DNA from: Comamonadaceae bacterium
Lineage (GTDB): Bacteria; Pseudomonadota; Gammaproteobacteria; Burkholderiales; Burkholderiaceae_C
Length of the DNA stretch: 64,000 nucleotides
Assembly (NCBI GenBank): GCA_003599455.1
Contig: QZKF01000056.1
Location: 1-64,000, forward strand
Direction of reading: 5' to 3'
Positions 28,279-36,855 of the stretch are shown in pieces. Every line of letters begins with the position of its first letter. Position 1 is the first letter of the stretch. The position numbers and the translations under genes were made by a program. The notes under the pieces were generated by a model that saw only the letters and a list, made by a program, of their open reading frames with translations, was not told the origin of the DNA and did no database searches.

Positions 28279-29358
28279 TCAGGGGTAAAAAACCAGGGCG
28301 CGGTAACCCGCCATGGGCGTTGTGTCACCCAGGGCGAGTGACAGTCGAAAACTCACGGTGACCGAGTCCTGGGCGGGCAACAAGGCCGGTGCGTCGGGCC
28401 ACTCGTCGGGCAGGAATACGCGGCGCGAAATCACCGCATCGCTGATGTCGGTGAGGCTGAGCTCCAGCGCCGGCACGGCCAGCGGCACGGCCGCGGTGTT
28501 CTTGAGCACGAGGTCGAAGGAATAGAAGTTGCCGATCCGGCGCACCAGCGACGTGCTGTCGATCACGATGGCGTCGATGCGGCGCAAGGGTGCGACGGTA
28601 CAACCCAGCGGCTCGCACACCCGCTGCAGCACGGGTTGCAGGTCGGGCCGCCAGGCGGCCAGCCGGTCGCGCTCGTGCACGGCCCATTGCGCGACCAGCA
28701 GCGCGGCCAGCACCAGGGCCAGCAGCGACAACGCGACACGCATGCCCGGCGATTGCCAGAAGGCCTGTCGGCGCGCCTGCCGCACAAAGCCCGGCTCCAG
28801 CTCGGAGGACACCTCTTCGCTGTCCGCGAATTCGATGTCCATGGCCCCGCGCGGCGCGGGTGCATCGGGCATGCCGGCGGACTCGACCGCGACCTCCTCT
28901 TCGCTCACGACCGCGCCCGAGCGCGCGGCGCTCAGGCGCCCGAGCCCGGCGGCGAAGCGTTCCAGTTCAAGCTGAAAGTTGGACTCCTCGGCGTCGGATT
29001 CGGCGGAAGGTGGCGCGGGCGCTTCGGTGAAAACGGGCGGTGGCAGCGTATCAACCGCATGCTCATCCCCTCCCACATCCCACTCCGACGCCACCGGCGC
29101 GTCGACCGGCAAGGCGTCTCGATCCTCGCCCTGCAGTTCGTCGTTGTGCCGTGGCTCGAACTCCGGTTCGGTCGCGGCCTGCACAAAGTCCTCGGGGGTG
29201 TTTTCCTGGCCGGGCGGGATCCAGGGCTGCAGGTAGAGCGTGGCGTCGAACACGTCGGCGCAATGGCCACAGCGCACCCATCCCTCGGAGATCTTCAGCT
29301 GGTCGGCAACGACCCTGAACATCGTTCCGCAAGCGGGGCAACGGGTGGTGAAACTCAT
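28279..29358 (-). CDS. Zinc-ribbon DUF3426 membrane protein
   Basis: 359 residues. N-terminal MJ0042-type zinc ribbon (CPACGTMF ... VRCGHCADVFDA), a long acidic Pro/Glu-rich linker (about residues 60-190), one membrane helix near 205-225 (VALSLLALVLAALLVAQWAV), and a periplasmic C-terminal beta-rich DUF3426 domain with LVRRIGNFYSFDLVLKN. The family sits next to prmA across betaproteobacteria; function unknown. Follows prmA by 31 nt. Confidence 0.85.
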   Translation of the reverse strand: MSFTTRCPACGTMFRVVADQLKISEGWVRCGHCADVFDATLYLQPWIPPGQENTPEDFVQAATEPEFEPRHNDELQGEDRDALPVDAPVASEWDVGGDEHAVDTLPPPVFTEAPAPPSAESDAEESNFQLELERFAAGLGRLSAARSGAVVSEEEVAVESAGMPDAPAPRGAMDIEFADSEEVSSELEPGFVRQARRQAFWQSPGMRVALSLLALVLAALLVAQWAVHERDRLAAWRPDLQPVLQRVCEPLGCTVAPLRRIDAIVIDSTSLVRRIGNFYSFDLVLKNTAAVPLAVPALELSLTDISDAVISRRVFLPDEWPDAPALLPAQDSVTVSFRLSLALGDTTPMAGYRALVFYP

Positions 29359-29389
29359 GCGCCGATTATCGCGGGCGCTGCCCGGTGCC

Positions 29390-30305
29390 TCAGGCCTTGA
29401 CCGCGGTCATGAGGATCCAGCCGTCCTCTTCGTCGCTGACCTGCAACGCCAGCCACGGCGCATAGGCCTCGATCAACTCGTCGGCCTGGCGCGCCAGGAT
29501 GCCCGCGAGCACCAGATGGCCGCCCGGGCGTACGTGCGCGCACAGCAAGGGGGCGAGCACCTTCAGCGGCGTGGCCAGGATGTTGGCCAGCACCAGGTCG
29601 TGTTCGCCGCGCGCCAGGTCGGGCAAGCCCGCCGAGAGCACCGCGTGGTTGGCCTCGGCGTTGAGGCGGGTCGACTCCACCGCCGCCGGGTCGATGTCCA
29701 CCGCGACGATCTCGCGCGCGCCGAATTTGGCCGCGCCGATTGCCAGGATGCCCGAGCCGCAGCCGTAGTCGAGCACGCGCGGACCCACCGGTGCATGCCC
29801 TGCGGTCCAGCGCAGGCACATGCGGGTGGTGGGGTGGGTGCCGGTGCCGAAGGCCAGGCCCGGGTCAAGCCGGATCACCTGCCGCGCGGCCGCGGGCGGC
29901 TCGTGCCAGCTCGGCACGATCCAGAAGCTCGGCGTGATCTCGACCGGTTCGAACTGCGATTGCGTCAGGCGAACCCAGTCCTGCTCGGGCACGGCGCGCA
30001 CGCCCTGCACCACGCAGCCTTCAAAAAAATCCTGAGCCTGCAACAGCAGGGCCGCATCGCGCGCCGCCGCGTCGGAGGGAAACAGCGCCACCACGCGCGA
30101 GCGCTGCCAGCCTTCCTTGGGCGGCGGCATGCCGGGTTCACCGAACAGCGCCGACTCGGCGTCGGTCATGGCGTCGGCGTCCTCCACCGATACGCTGAGC
30201 GCGTCGAGCGCCACCATGGCGTCGCCGACGTCGTCCACCGCAGCCTCCGGCACCAGCAGCACCAGCTCGTAAAGCGACCCAGGGGGCTGGGTCAGCAGGG
30301 AGGCT

Positions 30306-30316
<11 letters not shown>
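29390..30316 (-). CDS. prmA: Ribosomal protein L11 methyltransferase PrmA
   Basis: SAM-dependent enzyme that trimethylates ribosomal protein L11. About 308 residues from the GTG at 30316, which overlaps the end of accC by 11 nt. N-terminal L11-recognition domain ([15 protein letters not shown]), then the methyltransferase fold with [20 protein letters not shown], acidic loop [11 protein letters not shown] and the NILATPL active-site motif. The accB-accC-prmA order is standard in betaproteobacteria. Extensions upstream of 30316 read into accC in another frame and are not supported. Confidence 0.94.
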
Positions 30317-31655
<1,339 letters not shown>

Positions 31656-31671
31656 GGGCTCGGGGCCTTCT

Positions 31672-32136
31672 TTATTCGATCACGTACAGGGGCTGGCCGT
31701 ATTCCACCGCCTGGCCGTTGTCCACCAGGATCTGGGTCACGGTGCCGGATTTGTCGGCCTCGATCTCGTTGAGGATCTTCATGGCCTCGACGATGCAGAT
31801 CGTCTCGCCTTCCTTGATGGTGTCGCCGATCTCCACGAAGGGCTTGGCACCCGGGCTGGAGGCGCGGTAGAAGGTGCCGACCATGGGCGACTTCACCGTG
31901 TGACCCACCGGCTCGGCCGGCGCTGCCGCCGCGACCGGTGTCGCAGCAACCTCCACCGCGGGCACCACCGAAGGCGCCACCGGAGCTGGCGCCATGCTGT
32001 AGGTCACGGGAGCGGCGGCAACAACCGGCGCGCTCTTGACGATGCGCACCTTGCCTTCGGCCTCGGTGATTTCCAGTTCGGACACGTTCGACTCGGACAC
32101 CAGGTCGATCAGTGTCTTCAGTTTTCTTAAATCCAT
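31672..32136 (-). CDS. accB: Biotin carboxyl carrier protein of acetyl-CoA carboxylase
   Basis: 154 residues: an N-terminal helical domain ([20 protein letters not shown]), an Ala/Pro/Val-rich flexible linker (about 35-80), and the biotinyl domain with the biotinylated Lys in [13 protein letters not shown]. Carries biotin between AccC and the carboxyltransferase. First gene of accB-accC-prmA. The upstream gap contains an inverted repeat (32160-32184) close to the start codon that may be an operator. Confidence 0.96.
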   Translation of the reverse strand: MDLRKLKTLIDLVSESNVSELEITEAEGKVRIVKSAPVVAAAPVTYSMAPAPVAPSVVPAVEVAATPVAAAAPAEPVGHTVKSPMVGTFYRASSPGAKPFVEIGDTIKEGETICIVEAMKILNEIEADKSGTVTQILVDNGQAVEYGQPLYVIE

Positions 32137-32159
32137 GATTTCTCCAACGAAAATCGGTC

Positions 32160-32184
32160 AAGTTGATCTAAAAGCATTCAACTT
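32160..32184. promoter_or_regulatory. Inverted repeat upstream of accB
   Basis: AAGTTGA (32160-32166) and TCAACTT (32178-32184) are perfect 7-nt arms 11 nt apart, centred about 36 nt before the accB start, in the only AT-rich patch of the gap. Likely a regulator or promoter site; identity unknown. Confidence 0.4.
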
Positions 32185-32409
32185 CATCGAAATGAAAATG
32201 CATCAACCCGCCGGGGTGCCGCAGTGTACACGATCAGGCCGGCCTTCAACGCCACTGTGTGCCCGGACCTGACAGGCTCCGGGGAGCGGTCGCACCCTGA
32301 ACTTTTTTGAGAGAAGTGCGAATTTACCCCTTTTTGCGCGTGTCTTCCGGTGGGTTGACCAAAGGCGGCAGGGCGTGGGGTGCGCCGCCGGCGTCCGGGG
32401 TTGGGTTGT

Positions 32410-32937
32410 TCAGCCCAGGCCGGCCCACTGGCTCAGGTCGGTCTCGGACACCTTGCCGATCTTGCGGTGCACCAGGGTGCCCGAGGCATCGAACACCACG
32501 CTGAAGGGTAAGGCGCCGCTGGGGTTGCCCAGGCTGCGGCTGAGCTCGGTACCCGCGAAACCCGCCATGCCGACCGGGAAGTTCAGCGGCAGCTTCTGCA
32601 TGAAGCCTCGTACCGCGCTGGGCTGGTCCACCGCCAGGCCCAGCACCTGCCAGCCCTTGTCCTTGTGGGCCCGGTGAAAGGCGTTGAGCAGCGGCAGCTC
32701 TTCCACGCACGGTGGGCACCAGGTGGCCCAGAAGTTCACCAGCAAGGGCTTGCCGCGGAAGTCGGCCAGGCGCACCGCCTCTCCGTTCGGGCCGTCGTAG
32801 GCACCGGCCCAGAACGCGGCCTCGGCCTCGCTCACCACGGGTTGCAACTGCAGGCGGCGCGTCGCCAGCAGCGCCCCGGCGCCGCCCGCGACCACCGCCA
32901 CGCCCGCCATCCACAGGGTTCGGCGCTGCAAGCTCAT
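32410..32937 (-). CDS. TlpA-family thioredoxin-like protein
   Basis: 175 residues. Short basic start and hydrophobic segment (LWMAGVAVVAGGAGALLA) acting as signal or anchor, then a thioredoxin fold with ATWCPPCVEELPLLN and cis-Pro region GALPFSVVFDASG. Such proteins reduce or oxidise periplasmic disulfides, often for cytochrome c or envelope proteins. The ATG overlaps the stop of the 202-residue upstream gene by 4 nt. The 273-nt gap to accB holds a GGCGGC/GCCGCC stem shortly after the stop but no clear T-run. Confidence 0.88.
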   Translation of the reverse strand: MSLQRRTLWMAGVAVVAGGAGALLATRRLQLQPVVSEAEAAFWAGAYDGPNGEAVRLADFRGKPLLVNFWATWCPPCVEELPLLNAFHRAHKDKGWQVLGLAVDQPSAVRGFMQKLPLNFPVGMAGFAGTELSRSLGNPSGALPFSVVFDASGTLVHRKIGKVSETDLSQWAGLG

Positions 32938-33542
32938 GCCGACACCTCCCCGGCCATCAGGCGGCGCAGGGCCGCCGCGTCGCCGCGCGGCTTGCGGCCC
33001 TGCGCGTCGGGCTTGAGCGCGCCGCGCAGGTCGTCGTGTTCGTGCACCATCAGGTGCACCAGCACCCACTGGCCCAGCGCCTCGCAGCGGGTGCGCAGGG
33101 TCAGCGCCTCCACCGGCTCGCCGCGCCAGCCGTTGACCGTACCCGGGTGGTATTCCACGCGGTGGTCGAGCAGCGTCCACTCGGGTGCCTTGGGGTCGTC
33201 GCAGAAGAGCTGCAGGTAGACGTCGCTGTGCCGCGTGGCCGTGCCGTGCCAGACCGATCCACCCAGGTACGGTCGAAAGGCCTGCAGGCGCTCCATCCAC
33301 AGCAAGGCCAGTTCGCGCAAGGCCAGCAACTCGGTGGCCTGGGTGTCGGGGCAGAACACGGCAATGTCCTCGCGAACGGCGGCGTCCAGCGTAGCGTTGT
33401 CCGGCAAGGGGGTGCGGGCCGGCAGGCCCAGCTGTTTGACCGCACGGCGCTTGGCCGCGGCGTATTCCAGGCCCTCCTCGACCACGAGGCGGGCCGCCAC
33501 GGCGGCAATTTCGGCGGTGATGTCGTCTCGGCTGGCGTCCAT
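32934..33542 (-). CDS. Conserved protein of unknown function beside mpl
   Basis: 202 residues, soluble, acidic, no signal or membrane helix. N-terminal helical part (AAVAARLVVEEGLEYAAAKRRAVKQLG) followed by a mixed region with TATRHSDVYLQLFCDD and HLMVHEHDDLRGAL, the latter rich in His/Asp. I do not recognise a catalytic motif. Divergent from mpl and coupled to the TlpA-like gene. The ATG at 33542 is used because the longer frame would cross the mpl promoter region. Confidence 0.75.
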   Translation of the reverse strand: MDASRDDITAEIAAVAARLVVEEGLEYAAAKRRAVKQLGLPARTPLPDNATLDAAVREDIAVFCPDTQATELLALRELALLWMERLQAFRPYLGGSVWHGTATRHSDVYLQLFCDDPKAPEWTLLDHRVEYHPGTVNGWRGEPVEALTLRTRCEALGQWVLVHLMVHEHDDLRGALKPDAQGRKPRGDAAALRRLMAGEVSA

Positions 33543-33619
33543 GGGACCGATTGTGCCCGCTGGCCACCCGGTGCATGGCCGGGGCCGGCCATACCCGCGG
33601 GCCCGGTGTGTGTGCACCC

Positions 33620-33625
33620 TAGAAT
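33620..33625 (+). promoter_or_regulatory. -10-like element of mpl (possible leaderless start)
   Basis: TAGAAT ends 6 nt before the mpl ATG and no Shine-Dalgarno sequence is present, so transcription may begin at or next to the start codon. No good -35 is visible. Confidence 0.45.
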
Positions 33626-33631
33626 CGCCGG

Positions 33632-35017
33632 ATGCACATCCACATTCTGGGCATCTGCGGCACCTTCATGGGCGGCCTCGCCGCCCTGGCCCGCGAAGCC
33701 GGCCACCGCGTGACCGGCTGCGACGCCGGCGTCTACCCCCCCATGAGCGACCAGTTGCGCGCGCTCGGCATCGAGCTCATCGAAGGATTCGGCGCCGACC
33801 AGCTCGCGCTCAAGCCCGACATGTACGTGGTGGGCAACGTGGTCAGCCGCGCCCGCGCGGCCGACGGCACGCCGAAGTTTCCGCTGATGGAAGCCATCAT
33901 GGACAGCGGCGCGGCCTACACCAGCGGCCCGCAGTGGCTGGCCGAGCACGTGCTGCAGGGCCGGCACGTGCTGGCGGTGGCCGGCACCCATGGCAAGACC
34001 ACCACCACCGCCATGCTGACCTGGATCCTGGAAGCCAACGGCCTGCAGCCCGGCTTCCTGGTCGGCGGTGTGCCCATGAACTTCGGCGTCTCCGCCCGGC
34101 TGGGATCGGGCCACACCTTCACGATCGAAGCGGACGAATACGACACCGCCTTCTTCGACAAGCGCAGCAAGTTCGTGCACTACCGGCCGCGCACCGCGAT
34201 CCTGAACAACCTCGAGTTCGACCACGCCGACATCTTCGACGACCTGGCCGCCATCGAGCGCCAGTTCCACCACCTGATCCGCACCGTGCCGGGCAGCGGC
34301 CGCGTGGTGGTCAACGGCGTGGAAGAAAGCCTGGAGCGTGTGCTGCACAAGGGCCTGTGGAGCGAGCTGCGCAGCTTCGGCGCGGCGGTGAGCGACTTCA
34401 CCGCGCGCGGCGAGCCGCATGCCTTTGATGTGCTGCACCTTGGCCAGGCGGCCGGTCGGGTGGAGTGGGCGCTCACAGGCGTGCACAACCAGCTCAACGC
34501 CCTCGCAGCCATCGCCGCGGCCGAGCACGTGGGTGTGGCCCCGGCCGATGCCGCGCGCGCGCTCGCTGCATTCGAGAACGTGCGCCGGCGCATGGAGGTG
34601 CGCGGCACGGTCCAGCGCGCCGGTGGCGCCATCACCGTCTACGACGACTTCGCCCACCACCCCACGGCCATCCGCACCACGCTCGACGGCCTGCAGCGCC
34701 GGCTCGGCAGCCCGCGCGGCCGCATCCTGGCGGTGTTCGAGCCGCGCAGCAACACCATGAAGCTGGGCACCATGAAGTCGCAGCTGCCCTGGAGCCTGGA
34801 GGCCGCGGATCTCGCCTTCTGCCACGCGGGCGGACTGGACTGGGACGCCACCGAAGCACTGGCATCCATGGGCGCGCGGGCGCGGGTGGGCAGGAACATC
34901 GATGAGCTGGTGGCCCAGGTGAGCGCCGCCGCGCAAGCCGGCGACCACATCGTCTGCATGAGCAATGGCGGCTTCGGCGGCGTGCACGACCGCCTGCTCA
35001 AGGCTCTAGCCGCCTGA
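33632..35017 (+). CDS. mpl: UDP-N-acetylmuramate:L-alanyl-gamma-D-glutamyl-meso-diaminopimelate ligase
   Basis: Recycling ligase that joins the intact tripeptide from old peptidoglycan directly to UDP-MurNAc. 461 residues, typical for Mpl and distinct from MurC by the N terminus MHIHILGICGTFMGGLAALA and by HADIFDDLAAIERQFHHL. ATP P-loop [12 protein letters not shown] at about 118, C-terminal YDDFAHHPTAI and FEPRSNTMK. Complements AmpD at 21246. Convergent with the 106-residue hypothetical gene; a nested stem-loop repeat lies between them. Confidence 0.95.
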   Translation: MHIHILGICGTFMGGLAALAREAGHRVTGCDAGVYPPMSDQLRALGIELIEGFGADQLALKPDMYVVGNVVSRARAADGTPKFPLMEAIMDSGAAYTSGPQWLAEHVLQGRHVLAVAGTHGKTTTTAMLTWILEANGLQPGFLVGGVPMNFGVSARLGSGHTFTIEADEYDTAFFDKRSKFVHYRPRTAILNNLEFDHADIFDDLAAIERQFHHLIRTVPGSGRVVVNGVEESLERVLHKGLWSELRSFGAAVSDFTARGEPHAFDVLHLGQAAGRVEWALTGVHNQLNALAAIAAAEHVGVAPADAARALAAFENVRRRMEVRGTVQRAGGAITVYDDFAHHPTAIRTTLDGLQRRLGSPRGRILAVFEPRSNTMKLGTMKSQLPWSLEAADLAFCHAGGLDWDATEALASMGARARVGRNIDELVAQVSAAAQAGDHIVCMSNGGFGGVHDRLLKALAA

Positions 35018-35067
35018 AGAAACCCGCAGGTCCAGAGCATCCGCGGAGCCGGCTTCGCCGGGCCGCA

Positions 35068-35116
35068 GGATGCGCCCCCTCGAGGGGGGACGCCGCAGGC
35101 GGCGCGGGGGTGCGTC
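35068..35116. repeat. Nested stem-loop intergenic repeat
   Basis: Contains the perfect palindrome CCCCCTCGAGGGGG (35075-35088) and the stem CGCCGC-AG-GCGGCG (35091-35104), enclosed by outer arms GGATGCGCCCCC and GGGGGTGCGTCC. It sits between convergent genes (mpl and the hypothetical gene). From memory, elements of this kind are scattered through Comamonadaceae genomes. It may act as a bidirectional terminator or REP-like element. Confidence 0.7.
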
Positions 35117-35117
35117 C

Positions 35118-35438
35118 TCAGTAGGTCAGGGACTGCTTCGGCACGTCGATGGACACCACCGGCTTGGCCAGCGCCGCGCTCGCCGCGCGCGCGAAGGCCA
35201 TGGCCCAGGGGCGGTGCGCCGCGTCGCGAAAGCGCTGCTCGCCGGCCGCCTCGGCCACGCACAGGATCTTGTCGGCCGTCAGCACCTTGCCGGTGGGCCG
35301 GATCGGGTCGCAGCCCAGAAAGGTGAACTGCTCGTCGAGCCAGCTGCGCGCCAGATCGTGCGGCAGCGGCTGTACCTCTTCCAGATCAAAGCGGTAGGTG
35401 GCGGGCTCGCCCCAGCTCACGGTGACTTGGCTTCGCAT
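35118..35438 (-). CDS. Hypothetical protein, 106 residues
   Basis: Small soluble protein beginning MRSQVTVSWGEPATYRFDLEE, with one Cys in FLGCDPIRP and another in KILCVAEAAGEQ. No signal, membrane segment or known motif. Codon use matches its neighbours and the ATG follows a GGAGAAGC stretch, which supports it as a real gene. Lies 79 nt downstream of the DAHP synthase gene on the same strand and could be cotranscribed with it. Confidence 0.65.
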   Translation of the reverse strand: MRSQVTVSWGEPATYRFDLEEVQPLPHDLARSWLDEQFTFLGCDPIRPTGKVLTADKILCVAEAAGEQRFRDAAHRPWAMAFARAASAALAKPVVSIDVPKQSLTY

Positions 35439-35517
35439 GTTGGCTTCTCCTGATCAATCCACGCATTGTGGACCGCGCCCCGCGCACGATCCACCCCGTG
35501 AAAGCCCGCGACCCGCT

Positions 35518-36654
35518 TCAGCCACCGCGGGCCTTGCGCGCGGTCTGCACCGCACCCGACAACACGTCGAGCGCCTGCAGCGAATCGCCCCAGCCCAGGC
35601 AGGCGTCGGTGATGCTCTGGCCGTACTTGAGCGCACCCACCGCGTCCTTGCCCGGGGTGAACTTCTGCGCGCCGGCCTCGATGTGGCTCTCGATCATCAC
35701 ACCGAACACGCTGCGCGAGCCGCCGACGATCTGTGCCGCGATGTCGCGCGCCACGTCGAGCTGCTTCTCGTGCTGCTTGCTGCTGTTGGCGTGGCTGCAG
35801 TCCACCATCAGGCGCGGCGGCAGCTTGGCGGCCTCGAGTTCCTTCACCGACGCCGCCACGCTGGCCGCGTCGTAGTTGGGCGCCTTGCCGCCGCGCAGGA
35901 TCACGTGGCAGTCCTTGTTGCCGTTGGTCTGCACGATGGCAACCTGGCCGTTCTTGTGCACCGAGAGAAAGTGGTGGCCGCGCGAAGCGGCCTGGATGGC
36001 GTCGGTGGCGATCTTGATGTTGCCGTCGGTGCCGTTCTTGAAGCCGATCGGCGCCGACAGGCCTGAGGCCAGCTCGCGGTGCACCTGGCTCTCGGTGGTG
36101 CGCGCACCGATCGCGCCCCAGGCGATCAGGTCGCCGATGTACTGCGGCGAGATCACGTCGAGGAACTCGCTGCCCGCCGGCAGGCCCAGGCGGTTGATCT
36201 CGATCAGCAGCTGGCGCGCGATGCGCAGGCCTTCGTCGATGCGGAAGCTCTCGTCCAGGTAGGGGTCGTTGATCAGCCCCTTCCAGCCCACCGTGGTGCG
36301 CGGCTTCTCGAAATAGACGCGCATCACGATCTCCAGCGTGTCGGCGTACTTCTCGCGCAGCGGCTTGAGGCGGCGCGCGTAGTCCACCGCGGCCACCGGG
36401 TCGTGGATGGAGCAGGGCCCGATCACCACCAGCAGGCGGTCGTCCTTGCCGTGCAGGATGTCGTGGATGCGCTTTCGCGTCTTGCTGATGAGCGCCTCCA
36501 CCGGCGTGCCGCCAATAGGGAAGAAGCGGATCAGGTGTTCGGGAGGGGGCAGCACGGTGATGTCCTTGATGCGTTCGTCGTCGGTCTGACTGGTCTTGTC
36601 GACAGGACGGGCATGCCAGGCGTCGCTTGCGGCGGGGGCGTTTTTCGCGGTCAT
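35518..36654 (-). CDS. aroG: 3-deoxy-7-phosphoheptulonate (DAHP) synthase, class I
   Basis: First enzyme of the shikimate pathway: phosphoenolpyruvate plus erythrose 4-phosphate gives DAHP. 378 residues of the AroF/AroG/AroH type with VVIGPCSIHDPVAA, RVYFEKPRTTVGWKGLINDP and VDCSHANSSK carrying the metal and substrate ligands. About 25 residues precede the conserved core. The ATG at 36654 lies after a GGAG at 8-9 nt. Upstream on the same strand is a Phe-rich leader peptide and terminator hairpin, so it is probably the Phe-responsive isozyme controlled by attenuation. Confidence 0.95.
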   Translation of the reverse strand: MTAKNAPAASDAWHARPVDKTSQTDDERIKDITVLPPPEHLIRFFPIGGTPVEALISKTRKRIHDILHGKDDRLLVVIGPCSIHDPVAAVDYARRLKPLREKYADTLEIVMRVYFEKPRTTVGWKGLINDPYLDESFRIDEGLRIARQLLIEINRLGLPAGSEFLDVISPQYIGDLIAWGAIGARTTESQVHRELASGLSAPIGFKNGTDGNIKIATDAIQAASRGHHFLSVHKNGQVAIVQTNGNKDCHVILRGGKAPNYDAASVAASVKELEAAKLPPRLMVDCSHANSSKQHEKQLDVARDIAAQIVGGSRSVFGVMIESHIEAGAQKFTPGKDAVGALKYGQSITDACLGWGDSLQALDVLSGAVQTARKARGG

Positions 36655-36698
36655 CACGGGGCTCCTGAGTGGGGGTGGGATCGAAAAGCGGAAGGGCG

Positions 36699-36732
36699 AA
36701 AAAAAACCGCCGGGCTTGAGGCTCCGGCGGTT
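36699..36732 (-). terminator. Attenuator terminator before aroG
   Basis: On the minus strand AACCGCCGG (36732-36724) and CCGGCGGTT (36713-36705) form a perfect 9-bp stem around a 10-nt loop, followed by eight Us (36706-36699). It lies between the leader peptide and aroG, 45 nt before the start codon. Segment 3 of this stem can instead pair with CCGGCGG in the leader (36780-36774) to give an antiterminator. Confidence 0.9.
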
Positions 36733-36754
36733 TGATCGAGATTCGGTGATGCGC

Positions 36755-36829
36755 TTACAGCCTCGCCTCTCGTCCGCCGGGGACAGAGAACCAAAAATAA
36801 AAGGCAAAGAAGGCGAAGCGCGACAACAT
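36755..36829 (-). CDS. Aromatic-rich leader peptide of the aroG attenuator
   Basis: 24-codon frame starting ATG TTG TCG and reading M-L-S-R then FAFFAFYFWF: six Phe, one Tyr and one Trp in ten codons, then SVPGGREARL and TAA. The RNA segment over the first Phe codons (CTTCGCCT, 36818-36811) pairs with AGGCGAGG (36768-36761) near the leader stop, giving the 1:2 hairpin; stalling on Phe codons would free segment 2 (CCGGCGG) to pair with segment 3 of the terminator. This is the classical layout of pheA/trp-type attenuation. No Shine-Dalgarno sequence is seen; an extended -10 lies directly upstream. Confidence 0.85.
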   Translation of the reverse strand: MLSRFAFFAFYFWFSVPGGREARL

Positions 36830-36837
36830 GGGATCGA

Positions 36838-36846
36838 AATGTAGCA
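36838..36846 (-). promoter_or_regulatory. Extended -10 of the aroG leader
   Basis: Minus-strand TGCTACATT (36846-36838), an extended -10 whose hexamer ends 8 nt before the leader-peptide ATG, so the leader mRNA may be leaderless. It lies in the short gap after tldD. No clear -35. Confidence 0.45.
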
Positions 36847-36855
36847 CAGCGGATT

